From Sweltsa coloradensis (taxonomy: Eukaryota > Arthropoda > Insecta > Plecoptera > Chloroperlidae), in contig JAMZAV010000891.1 in NCBI GenBank assembly GCA_024449915.1, forward strand, positions 248,001-312,000: 64,000 nt of DNA, read 5' to 3'. A program made the translations under genes and the position numbers. Each line of letters starts with the position of its first letter. The stretch's first letter is position 1. Shown here one piece after another: positions 25,250 to 37,774 of the stretch. A model generated the notes under the pieces. The model was given only the letters and a program-made list of their open reading frames with translations, was not told the DNA's origin and ran no database searches.

Positions 25250-25392
25250 CTTTTCTGTCCGTCCGTCCGTCTGTGCGTGTGTCACGTCACACGATAAAAA
25301 CCGAACACGACGTTCGATTGACGTGAGAACTTTTTTGACATTGCCCGTCAACAAGGATGATAAAAATGTATTCGGTGACTTTTTTGGTCAGA
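25250..25392 (+). repeat. Dispersed repeat family R, copy 4
   Basis: The best-preserved 5' portion of the family: 'ctttt', CTGTCCGTCCGTCCGTCTGT, 'cacgataaaaaccgaacacg', 'attgacgtgag' and 'caacaaggatgataaa'. Confidence 0.6.
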
Positions 25393-26889
25393 GTAGCGAG
25401 AGTAGCCTTTTCTAAAAGAAGCTTTTTCGTATCATCGGCAACTCTACCAGACGATTCCTATGCCTCAAATTGTTATTAGATTGTTTGTGTTCTTCTTGGA
25501 CATTTTCTTGATCTCGTATTTTCGCTCCTTATTTTTGTGTTTTCGTGGTAGTTAAGATCAAGGTTTGTTAATTTAAACAGAAATCAGTGGTAACTCTTAT
25601 AAAATAATTTGTCCGTTGTTTTAACGTCAATGATGACAAATTACAAGCCTATACATTTCCATGCGCAAATAAATAAACGAACATTACGTGTTGTAACATG
25701 TTGGCGTACCTTGCTTTATTCGCTTGAATATTCGTTTGTTTGGTGGTTAAGCTAACTTCGAGTTTCAATTGTTCCCGTGGTATTTGCTTTAAACGCTGTG
25801 TTTGCGTTTGTTTTGTTCTTTAGCCGTAATTAGCGTATGTGAGCACCGCACTCAATGTACTTAAATTATTTATCTTCACCTCTAGCATATCACATCACCC
25901 CTCAAAGCTTTGTCTTGCAACGAGTGTATTACCCAGTATGTACCCAGTATGTACCCAGTATGTTCGTCACCTAGAGAATGACAAGCCGGAATTACATTGT
26001 CTCCTCGGCTTGATTCATGAATTATTCAACAACATGAGAGCCATAAGTTCCAAATGACACATTGCAAATCGCTCGTGAATGGTGAGCTATTAGATCGCCC
26101 AGCACTGAACGCGTTAAAACCTGATTGAAAGCGGAATAACAATCAACAATGAATGTGTGTACGAGTGAGGGTGTTAATCTCTCTGTGCCCCACAATCATC
26201 ACATTTGCTTTTTGTTAGAGTCCTCATTGTTATTCCAGCCACTCTACACCCAAGAATCAGTAGGTTCGTTCGTTCGCACACACTCTTGTGAAATGAACCA
26301 CTTTGGTCCGTTCGTTCGCTTCAGTGTTCAAACTCGCTCTCATAACACTAGCCCAGAAGCCAGTGTAAAGTGTAGACACTAGGTCCGCGAACGAACAGAC
26401 CTATTGAAAGTCGAGATAATTTTGAATTAAAGATGAAGTATTGATTTGTTCACTGGAAAAGAGAGGTGTACAATACTTTTTTTTCAACATATATGATCGC
26501 AAGAACTGGTAACAGTATCTTTGTACAGTTAGTAAAGTCTATGGATGGGGAAGACTAGAACTGTTCGCTTCGTGTTTTATATATTGTGAAATAAAAAAAC
26601 TTGAAATCACCTTTATGTACATATTAGGTCACACGAACTAATACCAAACCTTACTAAGTGTATACCTCTTTAGAAATGTTGTGTACACCTTGTTTAACCC
26701 TATTTCATCCCGGCACCCAGCACTGTTAAAAGATTCCAGCCGGCTTAACAGATATAATTTCCTCGCACTCGAGTTCGCTGGACCGTGAACGCAAGATAAT
26801 AATGTTCTAGGTGATAAGCAACCGACACAATGTTAAACTTATAGGGCGGAGTTAAATAACATGTGATGATGATTTTTGTTGCTTAACGT
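25393..26889. other. Gene-free stretch
   Basis: Includes three tandem ATGTACCCAGT-like units at about 25938-25962 and short GTTCGTTCG words at about 26265 and 26310, with their inverse near 26390. No gene supported. Confidence 0.4.
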
Positions 26890-27060
26890 CTCATAGTAGT
26901 GTTCTACGGCTATTCGAGACGATGAGTGGTGATAGATGACGATGAAAGACGATTACAAAAAAGCATGCCTTATGCGGGACTCGAACCCACGTCCTCGTAG
27001 AGCCATTCGAGCGTTCTAACCGTGTGTGCCACAGTGGACCCGGAGAATCGCTCTGCTCAG
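26890..27060 (-). repeat. tRNA-derived SINE, family B copy
   Basis: The minus-strand head contains GTGGGTTCGAGTCCCGCAT preceded by an A-box-like 'gtggcacacacggttaga', followed by a body shared with 9285-9480. The tRNA-like part cannot be extended to a full cloverleaf with an acceptor stem, and unrelated SINE body follows directly. Confidence 0.6.
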
Positions 27061-27124
27061 ATGAACCGCACGTTAGCGAGACAGGGCGTAGAGGGTTTTG
27101 AAAACAAGTGTCACATGACATGAC

Positions 27125-28737
27125 ATGTGATGATCACTTTTCTGTGGCTAGTTGGATAGTTTGTTTATTCTCGAGTCCAGTGCAGAAGAGGAGACCAAGG
27201 TTAAGCGAATGTTCAATAAGTCCAAATATTGACGTGGGTGTAAGAAATTGAAGAAAACCACTTATAAACATCATTACTGCAATAAAAACCAATTAAAAGT
27301 AAATATTTTAAATTCTTTTGAGGCACAAAGTTTGTAGTATTTTATTTCCCGCGCAAACAGCACGTGACGTCAAGATTTGGGTCTAGAGCTTGTTGACCAA
27401 TGCGCAAAGCTGTTTAATGTCTTTGGATCAATGAATAAACTATACCGCCTTTTGTTTGGAATTACCTTATTGGCCGATTCGTAACAATGCTAATCGTGAC
27501 GTAATGGCTCGTTTTTCCCGCCATTATTATTGGTGAAACTTACAGCCTACTATTATAAATGAAAATCTTATCTTAATAATAAAAAATATGATTAACGTAT
27601 TCAGAATGAAGTCTTTAATGTATAGGACTGATGAATAATGCTAAGGAACATTCCATATTCAACCTTTAATCTGTCAATTCTATATTCATGAATACGTAAC
27701 AAGGCATTATAATAAATGGTACAACGCCTCCACTAAAAATCAGCTCTTGGAACTGAATGATATGAAAACAATGAATATAAATTAATTCATGCGTGCCCGT
27801 CTTGTACTAGAAAAAGAGTGATAGAGATAGGAAGGAAGCGAGCACAGTGTTTACTAATCTAAATACGTTTAATAAACATGTTGCAGCAGAATATATGATA
27901 ATTAGGTGTACGTACATAATCTACCCAGACAAATCTCTCTCAATGCCGGCTTCTTTATTCATGAAGTAAACATATATGAATCGCGCGCTTGAAAATTCAA
28001 GTCGTGAATCAGAGAATGTGGTGGTTGTTTTGCGGTCCCAGGAGCAAACCCGAGTGTTCTAAATAACACCGTCGCTCTAATCCCCCCACAAAATAATAAG
28101 CCCGATAGTAATTAGAATTTCTCACCTCTGCTATTTGCTATATTCTGTTCCCTTAGATTCAAATAGCGGAGATCAAACGCAAAGCCGGCTGCTTAGTTAA
28201 GCACAAGCACGGGCTTTAAGTGATCAGCTGCAGAGAGCGCTTAAACCCCAATCAGCACTCGGGAATATGAGGGCATGCTCAGCTCGGCGCCATTAAGTGG
28301 GGTCTGGTGTATGAATAGGGCAAACAAATATCTCCTTTGAGCTGGATAATATCACAGAGTTTGCATAGCGCTTTTAAAAATAACTGCTTTATACCGGTAA
28401 AGAAAGAGACGCGATGAGAGTAAGTGGTCACTAAAAGATTCGGAGATGGATTTAATGGGGTTCGTGGAGCATTTTGCTTTGCATGGTAATGGGACGTGTG
28501 CAGTAAACTTCTGACTGAGGTTGATACTAATAGGTGCAAATTATAAAATATAAATATTTGTGATCAAGACTATATATGGGTACGGAAGTATCTGAAGATG
28601 GAGTCTTCAGCATTCAAATATCATTGTTGGTGGAGGTGTCGGGTAAGAGAGATACAAAAATAAATCATTGTTTGTAAAAAAAAAATAGTAAAAATTAATT
28701 ACTTAATTGTAAAATTAAATAAAAATTAAAATATTAT
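27125..28737. other. Apparently single-copy noncoding DNA
   Basis: No repeat family from this window and no coding region. A palindromic CRE-like TGACGTCA occurs at about 27366. The segment 28020-28340 is less AT-rich and free of recognisable repeats. A regulatory role would be speculation. Confidence 0.35.
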
Positions 28738-28977
28738 TACATTTTTATTGATAAGGTTGTTTTGTAGCGGTGGTATTCAACGATTGATAATATTTTTCTG
28801 TCGACGTTTCAAAGACCATGTTGTCTTCTTCTTCAGGACTTGAAAATATTTTTTAAATACTATTTATTTCAAGTCCTGAAGAAGAAAACAACATGGTCTT
28901 TAAAACGTCGACAGAAAAATATCACCAATGGTTGAATACCACGGCTACAAAACAACCCGATCAATATAAATGTGATT
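28738..28977. repeat. Inverted repeat with hammerhead-ribozyme-like core sequences
   Basis: Arms of about 105 bp (28738-28848 and 28870-28977) surround a ~20-bp loop. The minus strand of the left arm contains CTGAAGA (28836-28830), a hairpin GAAGAC-AACATG-GTCTTT, then GAAACGTC (28810-28803). This order matches the hammerhead CUGANGA-stem II-GAAA-...-GUC core with an almost absent stem III. The right arm has the same order on the plus strand (CTGAAGA at 28876-28882) but with AAAACGTC and a broken stem. Confidence 0.6.
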
Positions 28978-29045
28978 AACGGGTAGCGCGACACTTACAA
29001 GTTTTAAAAATATTATTGTTTCTTGCTTTTCCTAGCTTTCCTTAT
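28978..29045. other. Spacer between hairpin and family R copy 5
   Basis: Short AT-rich spacer with no feature of its own. Confidence 0.3.
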
Positions 29046-29190
29046 GGTGGAGGTATCGAATGCTGACATCACATTGTATATTTCTGTAGGTTTCCCCCCC
29101 CCCCCCCCCAATCGTAACAAAAAACGCATATCAGTCTGAGGTCATGTTCGGTTTTTATCGTGAGACGTGACACGCACAGACGGCCGGCTA
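29046..29190 (-). repeat. Dispersed repeat family R, copy 5
   Basis: The plus strand starts GGTGGAGGTATCGAATGC, the inverse of the family 3' end. It contains a C-run (29094-29109) and ends with 'ggtttttatcgtgagacgtg' and 'cacagacgg', the inverse of the family 5' part. Confidence 0.55.
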
Positions 29191-32100
29191 TATGATGCAC
29201 ACAGCTTTGCTCCCTGACAATGAGAAGACGCACGGATGTAGGGGCTGAATAATCCGGACACGCCCTCTCATCAACGAGACAGCAAATAGCGTTCGTGCAG
29301 CCAGACTTATATACCACATCTCATCACAAAGAAAATAAGTAATCGGATGCTGAAGTAGTTTGTAACATTAAACCTCATCTATTTTAACAGATTTCTAAGA
29401 GAGATGGTTTTAGTGATCTCTATTATTATATGTTGCTCATTATAGCTGCAGATTTCTGTCGGCGTCAATAAAACAGATACCATTGTACTTGCATCTACGC
29501 CTTAGAACTGAGAAGTAATCTAAACTATACCAAGGAGAATAATGATCATAATCTCCTCTGAAGTTTTGGGTAACCACACGATTCTCTTTTCTTTGATCTT
29601 CATGTTCTAAGTTTCATAAATGTTAATTACCCCCAGCGTCCTGCAAGGCTGTGGGTTGCCGAACACCCGAACGAACCTCCTATTTATACCCTAGGTCAGC
29701 GGTCAGGCTCGAGTAGGCTATAAATCCTAGATTCTTGCAGTTAAGAAGCGGCGAATATCGCGATCATATGCCAACCAACCTCTTCACTTGAGATATTTTA
29801 TCGTACGAGCGGAGCCGCGGAAGATGCTATGACCGGAAGACCACGGCTGTAAACATAACACCACGGGATGACTCTTACGACGAGTAAAACACATTGCTGT
29901 TCGGATTATTAGATTCGTTCGAGTGAGATTATCACATAAATACGTTTTTTTCCATCGAATTAAGATTGTTATATTCTGCAATATATCGTTTACTATCATC
30001 ATAGGAGTTTGTGGTATTATTTAGGATATCTTCATAATTCTTTAATTGTTGTATTTATTTTAGTTTCTTCAATCTTTATTCCTTCATTTCTCCTTTCACA
30101 TTTTTTAATTTCTACTGGCTGCACGTCTATGTATTTTTCCATTTTTAGCGCACTGTATGCAAACTAATGTTACTATTATTATTCCATTTGAGACTGTTTT
30201 TTTTTATGATGTGCTTATTATTTTATTAAAATATGTATAATAAAGCTTTAGCCTACATTAATTATGTACAGAGACTAATAGCTTCAGTATATCGAACAAT
30301 TTTGTCCGCGCTTATGTATTCTTTAGAAGTGCAAACATTCACATACAAATATAGTTAAAACGACCACATAATGCGATAAAATATTACATATAGTTTAAAG
30401 CGCATAATATATTTTTGGGTCGGGTTCAAGTACAGTGTGCAGAAATGTTCATTGGAGTCAAATGTATGTAGTTGTTTTGTGTGTAATGTAGTAAGTTGTG
30501 AATGAAGATTAAACCCGTGAATGTAGTGAAGGATTAAACCAGCACCACAGCTTTATAACACACACGGATCCCTATAGTCGCTTCATCGAATCTGAGCCGA
30601 GCGTCGTATCGTGGCGCCCAGGGCAACCTGGCTATAGTTGGACGCACCAAGCCTAGGAGATTCCAGAAGGTAATGTCGTTCTCTCGTTCGAGCGAGGCAA
30701 CGGTCGCACTTGATAAATAAATAAGTCGGATTCTGCGCAGTGAGTCGGAATGAAGTGCACTTCCTCTTCATGAAGCATCGATACAACTTGATTGTTTCTC
30801 GGAGTACGAACTACGGTGGTGATCGACGCCATCTTCGGAAAAAAAATACAAAAAAAAGAAAAGAAAAGAAAAGAAAAGAAAAGAAAAGTTTCAAATACAA
30901 CGAAGCCAATTTATATTGAAACATACCAACTTAACTGCTATAGTTCCACAAGTTGGCACATACTGCAGCTCCAGACATAAATATACGTTTTACCATTTTT
31001 CAAATAGATATTTTTGGGGGCCTGAAGGCATTATGATGTGAATGCAACTGTGTGCATAGTTTTCAAGCAAATATAATATGTGAAATGTGGATAGATGTAG
31101 ATTATCAATATTTCATATTAATGTTTATCAGCCAGAAACAATTCAAGCAGATGGGAAATTTAATACTTTTTAATTTAATACGAAAACGTGAAGATTAATT
31201 AGTGTTTCCAATTCTGACCTGAGACATCTACTGAAAGTTTCGCACAGCCTGTGATGTCAGTGAGGGCAAGTGAGGGTAACTAACAGGAATGTGCCTTAAG
31301 GGTAACTCCTACAGCTATTCTCTAAAATATACTAGCAATTTGATGGTTGACTAACAGTCAATTTGAAAAACAAAACAACAACAACAACATGCTCCATTTC
31401 CAAACCAATCAGTAAATAATACACAGTACCAACATCCATGGGCTATACAAAACACACAACCGACGAATGTATACTAGGCTTACAATGTTTGCTGTAAAAT
31501 TTCACTCTTCACATAATTCAACTTTGCGTTATAAACAAACATTGGTAGCAAATAACGTAAACAACGCGTGGAAAATAGCCGAGAACTTTTTCGTTGCATC
31601 GCGCGGAAAAGTATGCGAGGGTGTGGCCCTTGCTTCGCGGAACTAAAGAGTAGACGCGGTCGTTCATCTCATCTCATCACATCATTAACTAATTATCCAG
31701 CTTTACAATTATCCGCTCGGTACATCCTGCAGCACCCACGCAGCGTTCTAAACGTGCATGTTATAGCACTATAAACACCCACGCAAAGTTCTAAGCAGGT
31801 AAGGGAATCCCTAGACATTTAATATGAATTCGAAGAAAGCACTAAAGTGGTCGGAAAAGTTGGCAGAAAGAAAGAGGGACTAAAAAAGCATAATTTCGTT
31901 TGATAATTTTGGCTGGGTCTCATAGTCAACAAATTTCATCACTCGAGTCAACTAGTACAAGAATAAATTTATGGTGGTGGTTAATAATAGTGGAATGAGA
32001 TAACTATGTGTGTGTTTGTTAGAATCCTACGGAAGATGAGGTTTTCAAATGAGTACGTTCCTTACTGAATCGTGTAGTGTTTTTCAGTAGAAACTGGTAA

Positions 32101-33081
32101 ACCTACTGGTAAAATATATAAGTTAGTAGAAAGGGTGATGTTTAAAAAAACCTTTTGTTTAGTATCTGGGGCTTAAGGGGGAGAGGCAAATCCCAACAAT
32201 TTTGAATTTTGACGTACCCAAACGGAACCGAAATTTACAAAAAAAAAAACAGGCCATGTAAGAAGATTAATCACCTTTCTGAGTGCACATAACAAATTAT
32301 CTTGATCGGTAGAAAAATACAGGTGTTGTTTGAAAAGTACGAACGCACATTTTCGGCTCGAATCAAAGTGTTCAAACTCTAATTTAAATTGAGATTTCGA
32401 ACTTCGTCTAGTCGTACACATAGCTGTTACGTGTGGAGAATGTTTAATAAATCATGTTTTAAGTTGCAAGTCTGACATTCATTTGAAAATTTTAATTTTC
32501 TGTGCTAATCCAACACTTTGTTTGTGATGCTTTTTACATGTTCAAATTGAATTTCATGGTTTTGTTTTGTGTTGTTAAGTTTATTTTGTATTATCCATGC
32601 CATCTTTATCATATTAATAACCTCTGTGTCATTCTTATTTTTATGCTGTGTCAATAAAGGCTAAATAAAATGTAAGATTAGAGTTTCCCCCCGGTAGCCC
32701 TAGTAAGTTCACACAACACTGATTAGTGTACGAGAGGGGATGACGACCTTTGCTTGGATATCATGAGCATAGGCTCAGTTAGGCTCACGAGCCAAGGATG
32801 GCGAAGTTCGTCCTGAGACGAAATCAAGAATAAGATTCATCAATATCCATTGCTTCTTAATTGTCCTCGTCCAGCTAACCTGTGTGGGCCGGTGCAGCGT
32901 CGCATGTAGATGTGCGATCTTATTCTAGAGCAGCCTCCGACTTAACACCCTGCCGAGGTGACTGATGGCGATGTGAGACTGATGACACGGACTGGAGCGG
33001 AATGACAATTCTTTCAGTATATACTTGTCAGCCCCACCCCCAGCCCCACAACGTCCCACGTCCCACACCCACACCTAGGAC
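29191..33081. other. Long gene-free stretch
   Basis: Contains (AAAAG)n at about 30857-30888 and AT-rich noncoding sequence. Several short open frames are present, but none shows a recognisable domain or splice-linked partner. No shared repeat family recognised. Confidence 0.4.
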
Positions 33082-33136
33082 CACTGCCTCCTGGATGTAA
33101 ACGAGGAGCCACGAGGAGCATCTAGAAGGCAGTGCT
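33082..33136. mobile_element. Small hairpin element related to the 54-bp hAT-like element
   Basis: Starts CACTGCCTCCTGGATG and ends AGCATCTAGAAGGCAGTG, matching the termini at 18565-18618. No target duplication is discernible. Confidence 0.5.
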
Positions 33137-33254
33137 CGATTTGGTTAGACGGTGAACACTCCCGTAGGTGGAAAGTTAATATTTAAAACAGTCCAGAAAA
33201 TACAAATAAATAAAATTAGGGGATGGAGGGATAAATTTGCTAATTTATGGATTG

Positions 33255-34029
33255 TAGGATGAGCGTAGCGAGCGTAGCGAGCGAAGCGAAGATTCCATTT
33301 CACTACACTGGAGAAAAAAATCCGGAATGTTTTTTTTTTCTTTTCTTTTTTTGTATTTTTGTCTGTTTGTCCACACGATTCCGGCTAAACCAATAATCCG
33401 ATTGCGATGAAATTTTATGGAGGCCTTCGAAATCTCTGAACTTAGAACTGCCACGTTTTTGAGCGCAATCGGAAAATTTTTTCTCATGAAAATCGCAATT
33501 TTACGATTTTTTTCAATTTTTAAAAAATTTCTTCGACTTATAACACCTACATGCTTTATCCGATTTTAATGATTTTTGCACAGAACCTTTATTTTATGAA
33601 TTTAGATATTTTTGTGAAATTTGAGCGCAATTGAAAAAATATTTATCATAAAAATCGAAATTTTACAGGTTTTTTCTTTTTTTAAAACAACTCTTTGACT
33701 TATAACACCTACATGCTTTATCCGATCGTAATCATTTTTTCGCAGAACCTTTATTTTATGAATTAATATATTAGTGTAAAATTTGAGCGTAATCGAGAAA
33801 TTATTTCTTATGAAAATCGCAATTTTACGATTTTTTTAACAATTACGATTAATTAAAAAAAATAAAAAATAAAGTTAATTTTAATCTAATTTAATTTAAT
33901 TTAAAAAAAATTTTAACTAAGTATAATGATTTTGCCACAGAACAACAGAAAATTCGCATAACACATGGCAGCTCAATGCACAATTACGCTCATCCAACAA
34001 CGCGGGCGGGGACTTAAGCGTTTTCCTAG
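33255..34029 (+). mobile_element. Helentron/HINE-like element, copy c
   Basis: Starts at GGATGAGCGTAGCGAGCG (5' subterminal repeat) and runs through CGAAGCGAAGATTCC and several ~150-bp AT-rich units with 'tataacacctacatgcttta'. It then has the inverted subterminal CGCTCATCCAACAACGCGG and the hairpin AACGC/GCGTT, ending CCTAG|T at 34029/34030. No target duplication and no open frame of useful length. This copy is close to full length. Confidence 0.7.
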
Positions 34030-34621
34030 TATTAAGAATTACCTTCAATATTGTGCACCTGATACTGTTATGAAAGAACTAATTTCATAAACAAAATATT
34101 TCTGAAGAATACATTACTACAATATTATAGGACATATTATTATATTTTATTCTGTGATTTTTTTTGTATTATTATAACATTTGTTGCATAAACCTTTTGG
34201 CGCTTCATTCATTAAGTACTTGTACCAACAATGCAACAAAAACTTATTAAAGTACAAGTTGTAAATCATTAATAATAGACAAAGAATATGACCAAGCAAT
34301 GATAACATACCATCATTTTATAATATTAATAAAAATTATAATATTAGGACTAACACTGTTCTTAAATAAATTTAAAAATAATATTTCGCAAACTGAAGGT
34401 TGAATTATAATATATTCATGGTTCACTATATTTATAAATCACTTAGTGTTTCACTTTTAACATTTAAACAACCAGGCTTCCTGTGTAGATGATTGTAGTC
34501 TGCAGAAACCAGTGCTTATATAATATGTTGAAAATATGTTGACGAATGCTTTCGCGGTCTGTCATAATGTAACTTAACTTACTTTAAACTAATTTGTTTT
34601 GCTCTTTATGCCACTTCTTAC
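34030..34621. other. AT-rich spacer
   Basis: Very AT-rich; nothing recognised. Confidence 0.4.
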
Positions 34622-34845
34622 CGACAGTGTTGGCTCAAGCATTAATCGCGAGACTCTGATTCGGGAGGTCCCAGGTTCGAATCCCGTCCGGCAATCCTGA
34701 CTGACGGTCTACCCAGTTATTAGTGTTTCAGTCCTCTTAAACAGCCCTCGGACATCAATTCACAATTGTCTTAACTCCAATATACCTAGTTGAGGGACAT
34801 GCATTGCACCCCTGCGCAGATATCACTATCACACTTTGTTAAAGT
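34622..34845 (+). repeat. tRNA-derived SINE, family A copy 3
   Basis: Plus-strand copy giving the clearest head: 'ttggctcaagc' (A-box-like) and CCAGGTTCGAATCCC (B box) at about 34670-34684. It is followed by 'ggcaatcctgactgacgg', 'cagtcctcttaaacag' and the tail 'gcattgcacccctg'. Confidence 0.7.
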
Positions 34846-35174
34846 TCGTGAATAATTCAACATTTCCTATTGCATGTGCATCCGTATTGCATGTTGATTT
34901 AACTAATTCTCTTTCTAGACGTGCATTGTGTGCCAAACCAATTAATTATGTGTTATTTATGGCAAAAGAGTCATGCTAGTTTAATTAAAAACTGTCCAAG
35001 AGTAGGTCATGGTAGTTCTTTCGATTAGTCAACTGTATTCGATAGATCTCTAAAAGTAAAATACTTCGGCAACTGAATACGAATGTAAATGTAAAATTAA
35101 TGTTCTGCCAGGGAAAATGTAACAAGAAAAGTTCTCAACCTGTCACATAAGATATTCTTTTAGCTGAGGTGTTG

Positions 35175-35395
35175 ATCGCGCATTGTTCACGTGTGCCACG
35201 TCTCACGTTAAGAACCGAACACGACAAGAGATTGACATGCGTATTTTCTTGAGATTGGCGTTCAACAAGAATTATACAGAAACACTGGTGGCCCCAAGGG
35301 GTACAGCCCCACTCACAAGGGGGGAACACGAGTGGCCCCAAGGGGCACAGCCCCACTCACAAGGGGGGCGCTAGACCCGGCACCTCCACCAAAAC
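35175..35395 (+). repeat. Dispersed repeat family R, copy 6, with internal duplication
   Basis: Family order intact ('cgtctcacgttaagaaccga', 'gacatgcgtatttt', 'ttcaacaag') through the end CGGCACCTCCACC. A ~52-bp block containing GTGGCCCCAAGGGG and 'acagccccactcacaagggg' is present twice in tandem (35286 and 35332). Confidence 0.65.
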
Positions 35396-35634
35396 AGACC
35401 ATGTAATAGTTTACCACCACTTTTCAATACCTACACAATTACATCAACCATTGCACCCGGGCAAAAAGCTGCTTTGTTTTGTTCGGAATTGGTAGAATTA
35501 AAAATAAATGGGACAAAAATGAAAAATTGCAAAACAATTATTTAAATTTTTTAAACATTGATGTCCATTTGGAATGCAAAATTAGCATCTTATTCACACA
35601 AGATCAAGGAAACAATTCTAAAAAAGTTCTTAAA

Positions 35635-36396
35635 CTAGGAAAACGCTTAAGTCCCGCCGCGTTGTTGGATGAGCGTAATTGGTGCATTGAGTTGTTAAGT
35701 GTTATGCGGATTTTCTGTTGTACTGTGAAAAAATCATTACTTAGTTGATATTTTTTAAATTAATATAAATTAAATTAAAATAAACTTTTTTTTTTTTTTA
35801 ATTAATCGTAATTTAAAAAAGAAAAAAATCGTAAAATTTCGATTTTCAAAACAAATAATTCTTCGATTGCGCTCAGATTTCACACGAATATATCAATTCG
35901 TGAAATTAAGGTTCTGTGAAAAAATCATTACGATCGGATAAAGCATGTAGGTGCTATAAGCAAAGAAAATTAAAAAATCGAAAAAAATCCTAAAACTGCG
36001 ATTTTTAAAGAAATTTATCTTTCGATAACGCTCAAAATTCACACGAATATATCAATTCATAAAATTAAGGTTGTGTGAAAAAATTATTACAATCGGAAAA
36101 GCATTCAGGTGTTATAAATCGAAGAATTTTCTTAAAAATCGAAAAAAATCGTAAAATTGCGATTTTCATGAGAAATAATTTTCCGATTGCGTTCTAAAAC
36201 GTGGCAGTTCTAAGTTCAGAGATTTCGAAGGCCTCCATAAAATTTCATCTTAATCAGAGTATCGGTTTAGCTGGAATCGTGCGGACAACTAGACAAAAAT
36301 ACAAAAAAAAAGAAAAAATGAAAAAAAAAACATTCCGGAATTTTTTCTCCAGTGTAGTAGAATGGAATCTTCGCTTCGCTCGCTACGCTCATCCAA
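35635..36396 (-). mobile_element. Helentron/HINE-like element, copy d
   Basis: The plus-strand left edge is CTAGGAAAACGCTTAAGTCC after A, and the right edge is CGCTACGCTCATCCAA. Contains about three internal units. 762 bp, close in length to copies b, c and e. Confidence 0.7.
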
Positions 36397-37138
36397 TTAT
36401 TTTAAAAAATCACGATTTTTTTAAAATTGTTAAGATAGAAAGCAAAATTTTGGGTCCCAGTTTCTTGCCCTATAAAGGGTTTGACATTTGTTTTGTATGT
36501 TCTCCTTCGACAATCAGTTTAATAAAGTAATTTCTCTACATTTGATGGATATTTCCTCACCCGGGCTTGCTTATTATTATTATGGTGATAAATCAAATCT
36601 CAAGTCAAATTTCCAAACTAGATTCATCACGCAGGAATTGTTAATGGTTCCACAATCCCAGCCGAAATATTGTACACACACAACGATTATCTCGTCGCCT
36701 ACCAAGCTTAAGATTTGAGCGGCGATATGTGGAAGTAAGTTGAGATGAGACTGATGACAGTAAAGTGCCGATCATGTCTTGTAACCTCACACCCTGATGT
36801 CACATCAAGTCTCGGCTTTCAAGGGCCTAATCTTCCAGAGAGCCACTTACTAAAGTGAGTTATTATCCTCAAGGCACTAATGACGTAGAAAAACGCCCGA
36901 TACCTTAGACGTGTTCAAATATTGACACTGGATCGAGTAACTTGAATGACAGTTTGTTGTTCTTCGCCTTGTTGGGTAGATCTTGTAACAGGATCAAGAT
37001 CAACACGGTTATCACATTTAAACCGGGGAAACAACCAAGAGGTTGAGGATAACATGAATCATAAGACATAAATAAACATGTGGACTGGAGGCAGATGTTA
37101 CGATTAAGTATGTTGTACTACAGAGAGCTAGATTGCCA
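36397..37138. other. Gene-free DNA
   Basis: No supported gene or shared repeat. Confidence 0.4.
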
Positions 37139-37290
37139 CAACAGGCGCGAGCGTACCAAATTGAAGCGTCAATCTGGACCTATTCAAGATGGCGATTTGG
37201 CGTTTCAATTTATGCTTTACATGTTTAAAATGCGATTAAGTCTGTTTCTGGATTGTTTTAATATGTTTTTAGCTTGTGCAGCATAGGAAT
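37139..37290 (+). repeat. Dispersed repeat, pair with 51476-51634
   Basis: Contains 'gcgagcgta' followed by 'caaattgaagcgtc', 'gacctattcaagatggcgat' and 'agcttgtgcagca'. These recur in the same order on the minus strand of 51476-51634. Confidence 0.55.
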
Positions 37291-37774
37291 ACACAAAGAG
37301 AACAATAGAAGTTATTGCATAAGGAGGTATTTAATACCAATAAGCAGATTATGCAAGGAATTGTGGTAATCATTGAGTGTAATGAATATAAATTGTTTGT
37401 TACACAGTTTGAGCTCGGCAGTGTACCAAGCATATTGATCATAAGCAGTTGTGTTAGGTACTGTCACAAGATCTACACTGATGGACATGCTGTGAATCTC
37501 TGGCTACAATATCCAAAGCCCTTTGGGTAATATATTCAAGATGGCTTACTAATTGCACACACAATGCACTAAGGAACTAGCTATATAGTTATGTCGGCGT
37601 ACTCAATATCTTTGTAGCTAATCATGGCAGTTGTATTTTGTTCAAGTTCTCATTCGTAGCCAGAACGTCATATTATTACGCTCACAATGGGTGAATAGCA
37701 CCAGCAAATTAGTATTGAGAGGAATGCGAGGTTTTAGCTGACATTGGAAGCCTTTGCTGTATATCGGGTTATGT

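Noticed and set aside
26950..27045. tRNA gene (minus strand)
   Set aside because: B box present, but the downstream body is shared with 9285-9480, which marks a SINE.
27359..27374. CRE-type enhancer
   Set aside because: A single TGACGTCA is insufficient evidence for a regulatory element.
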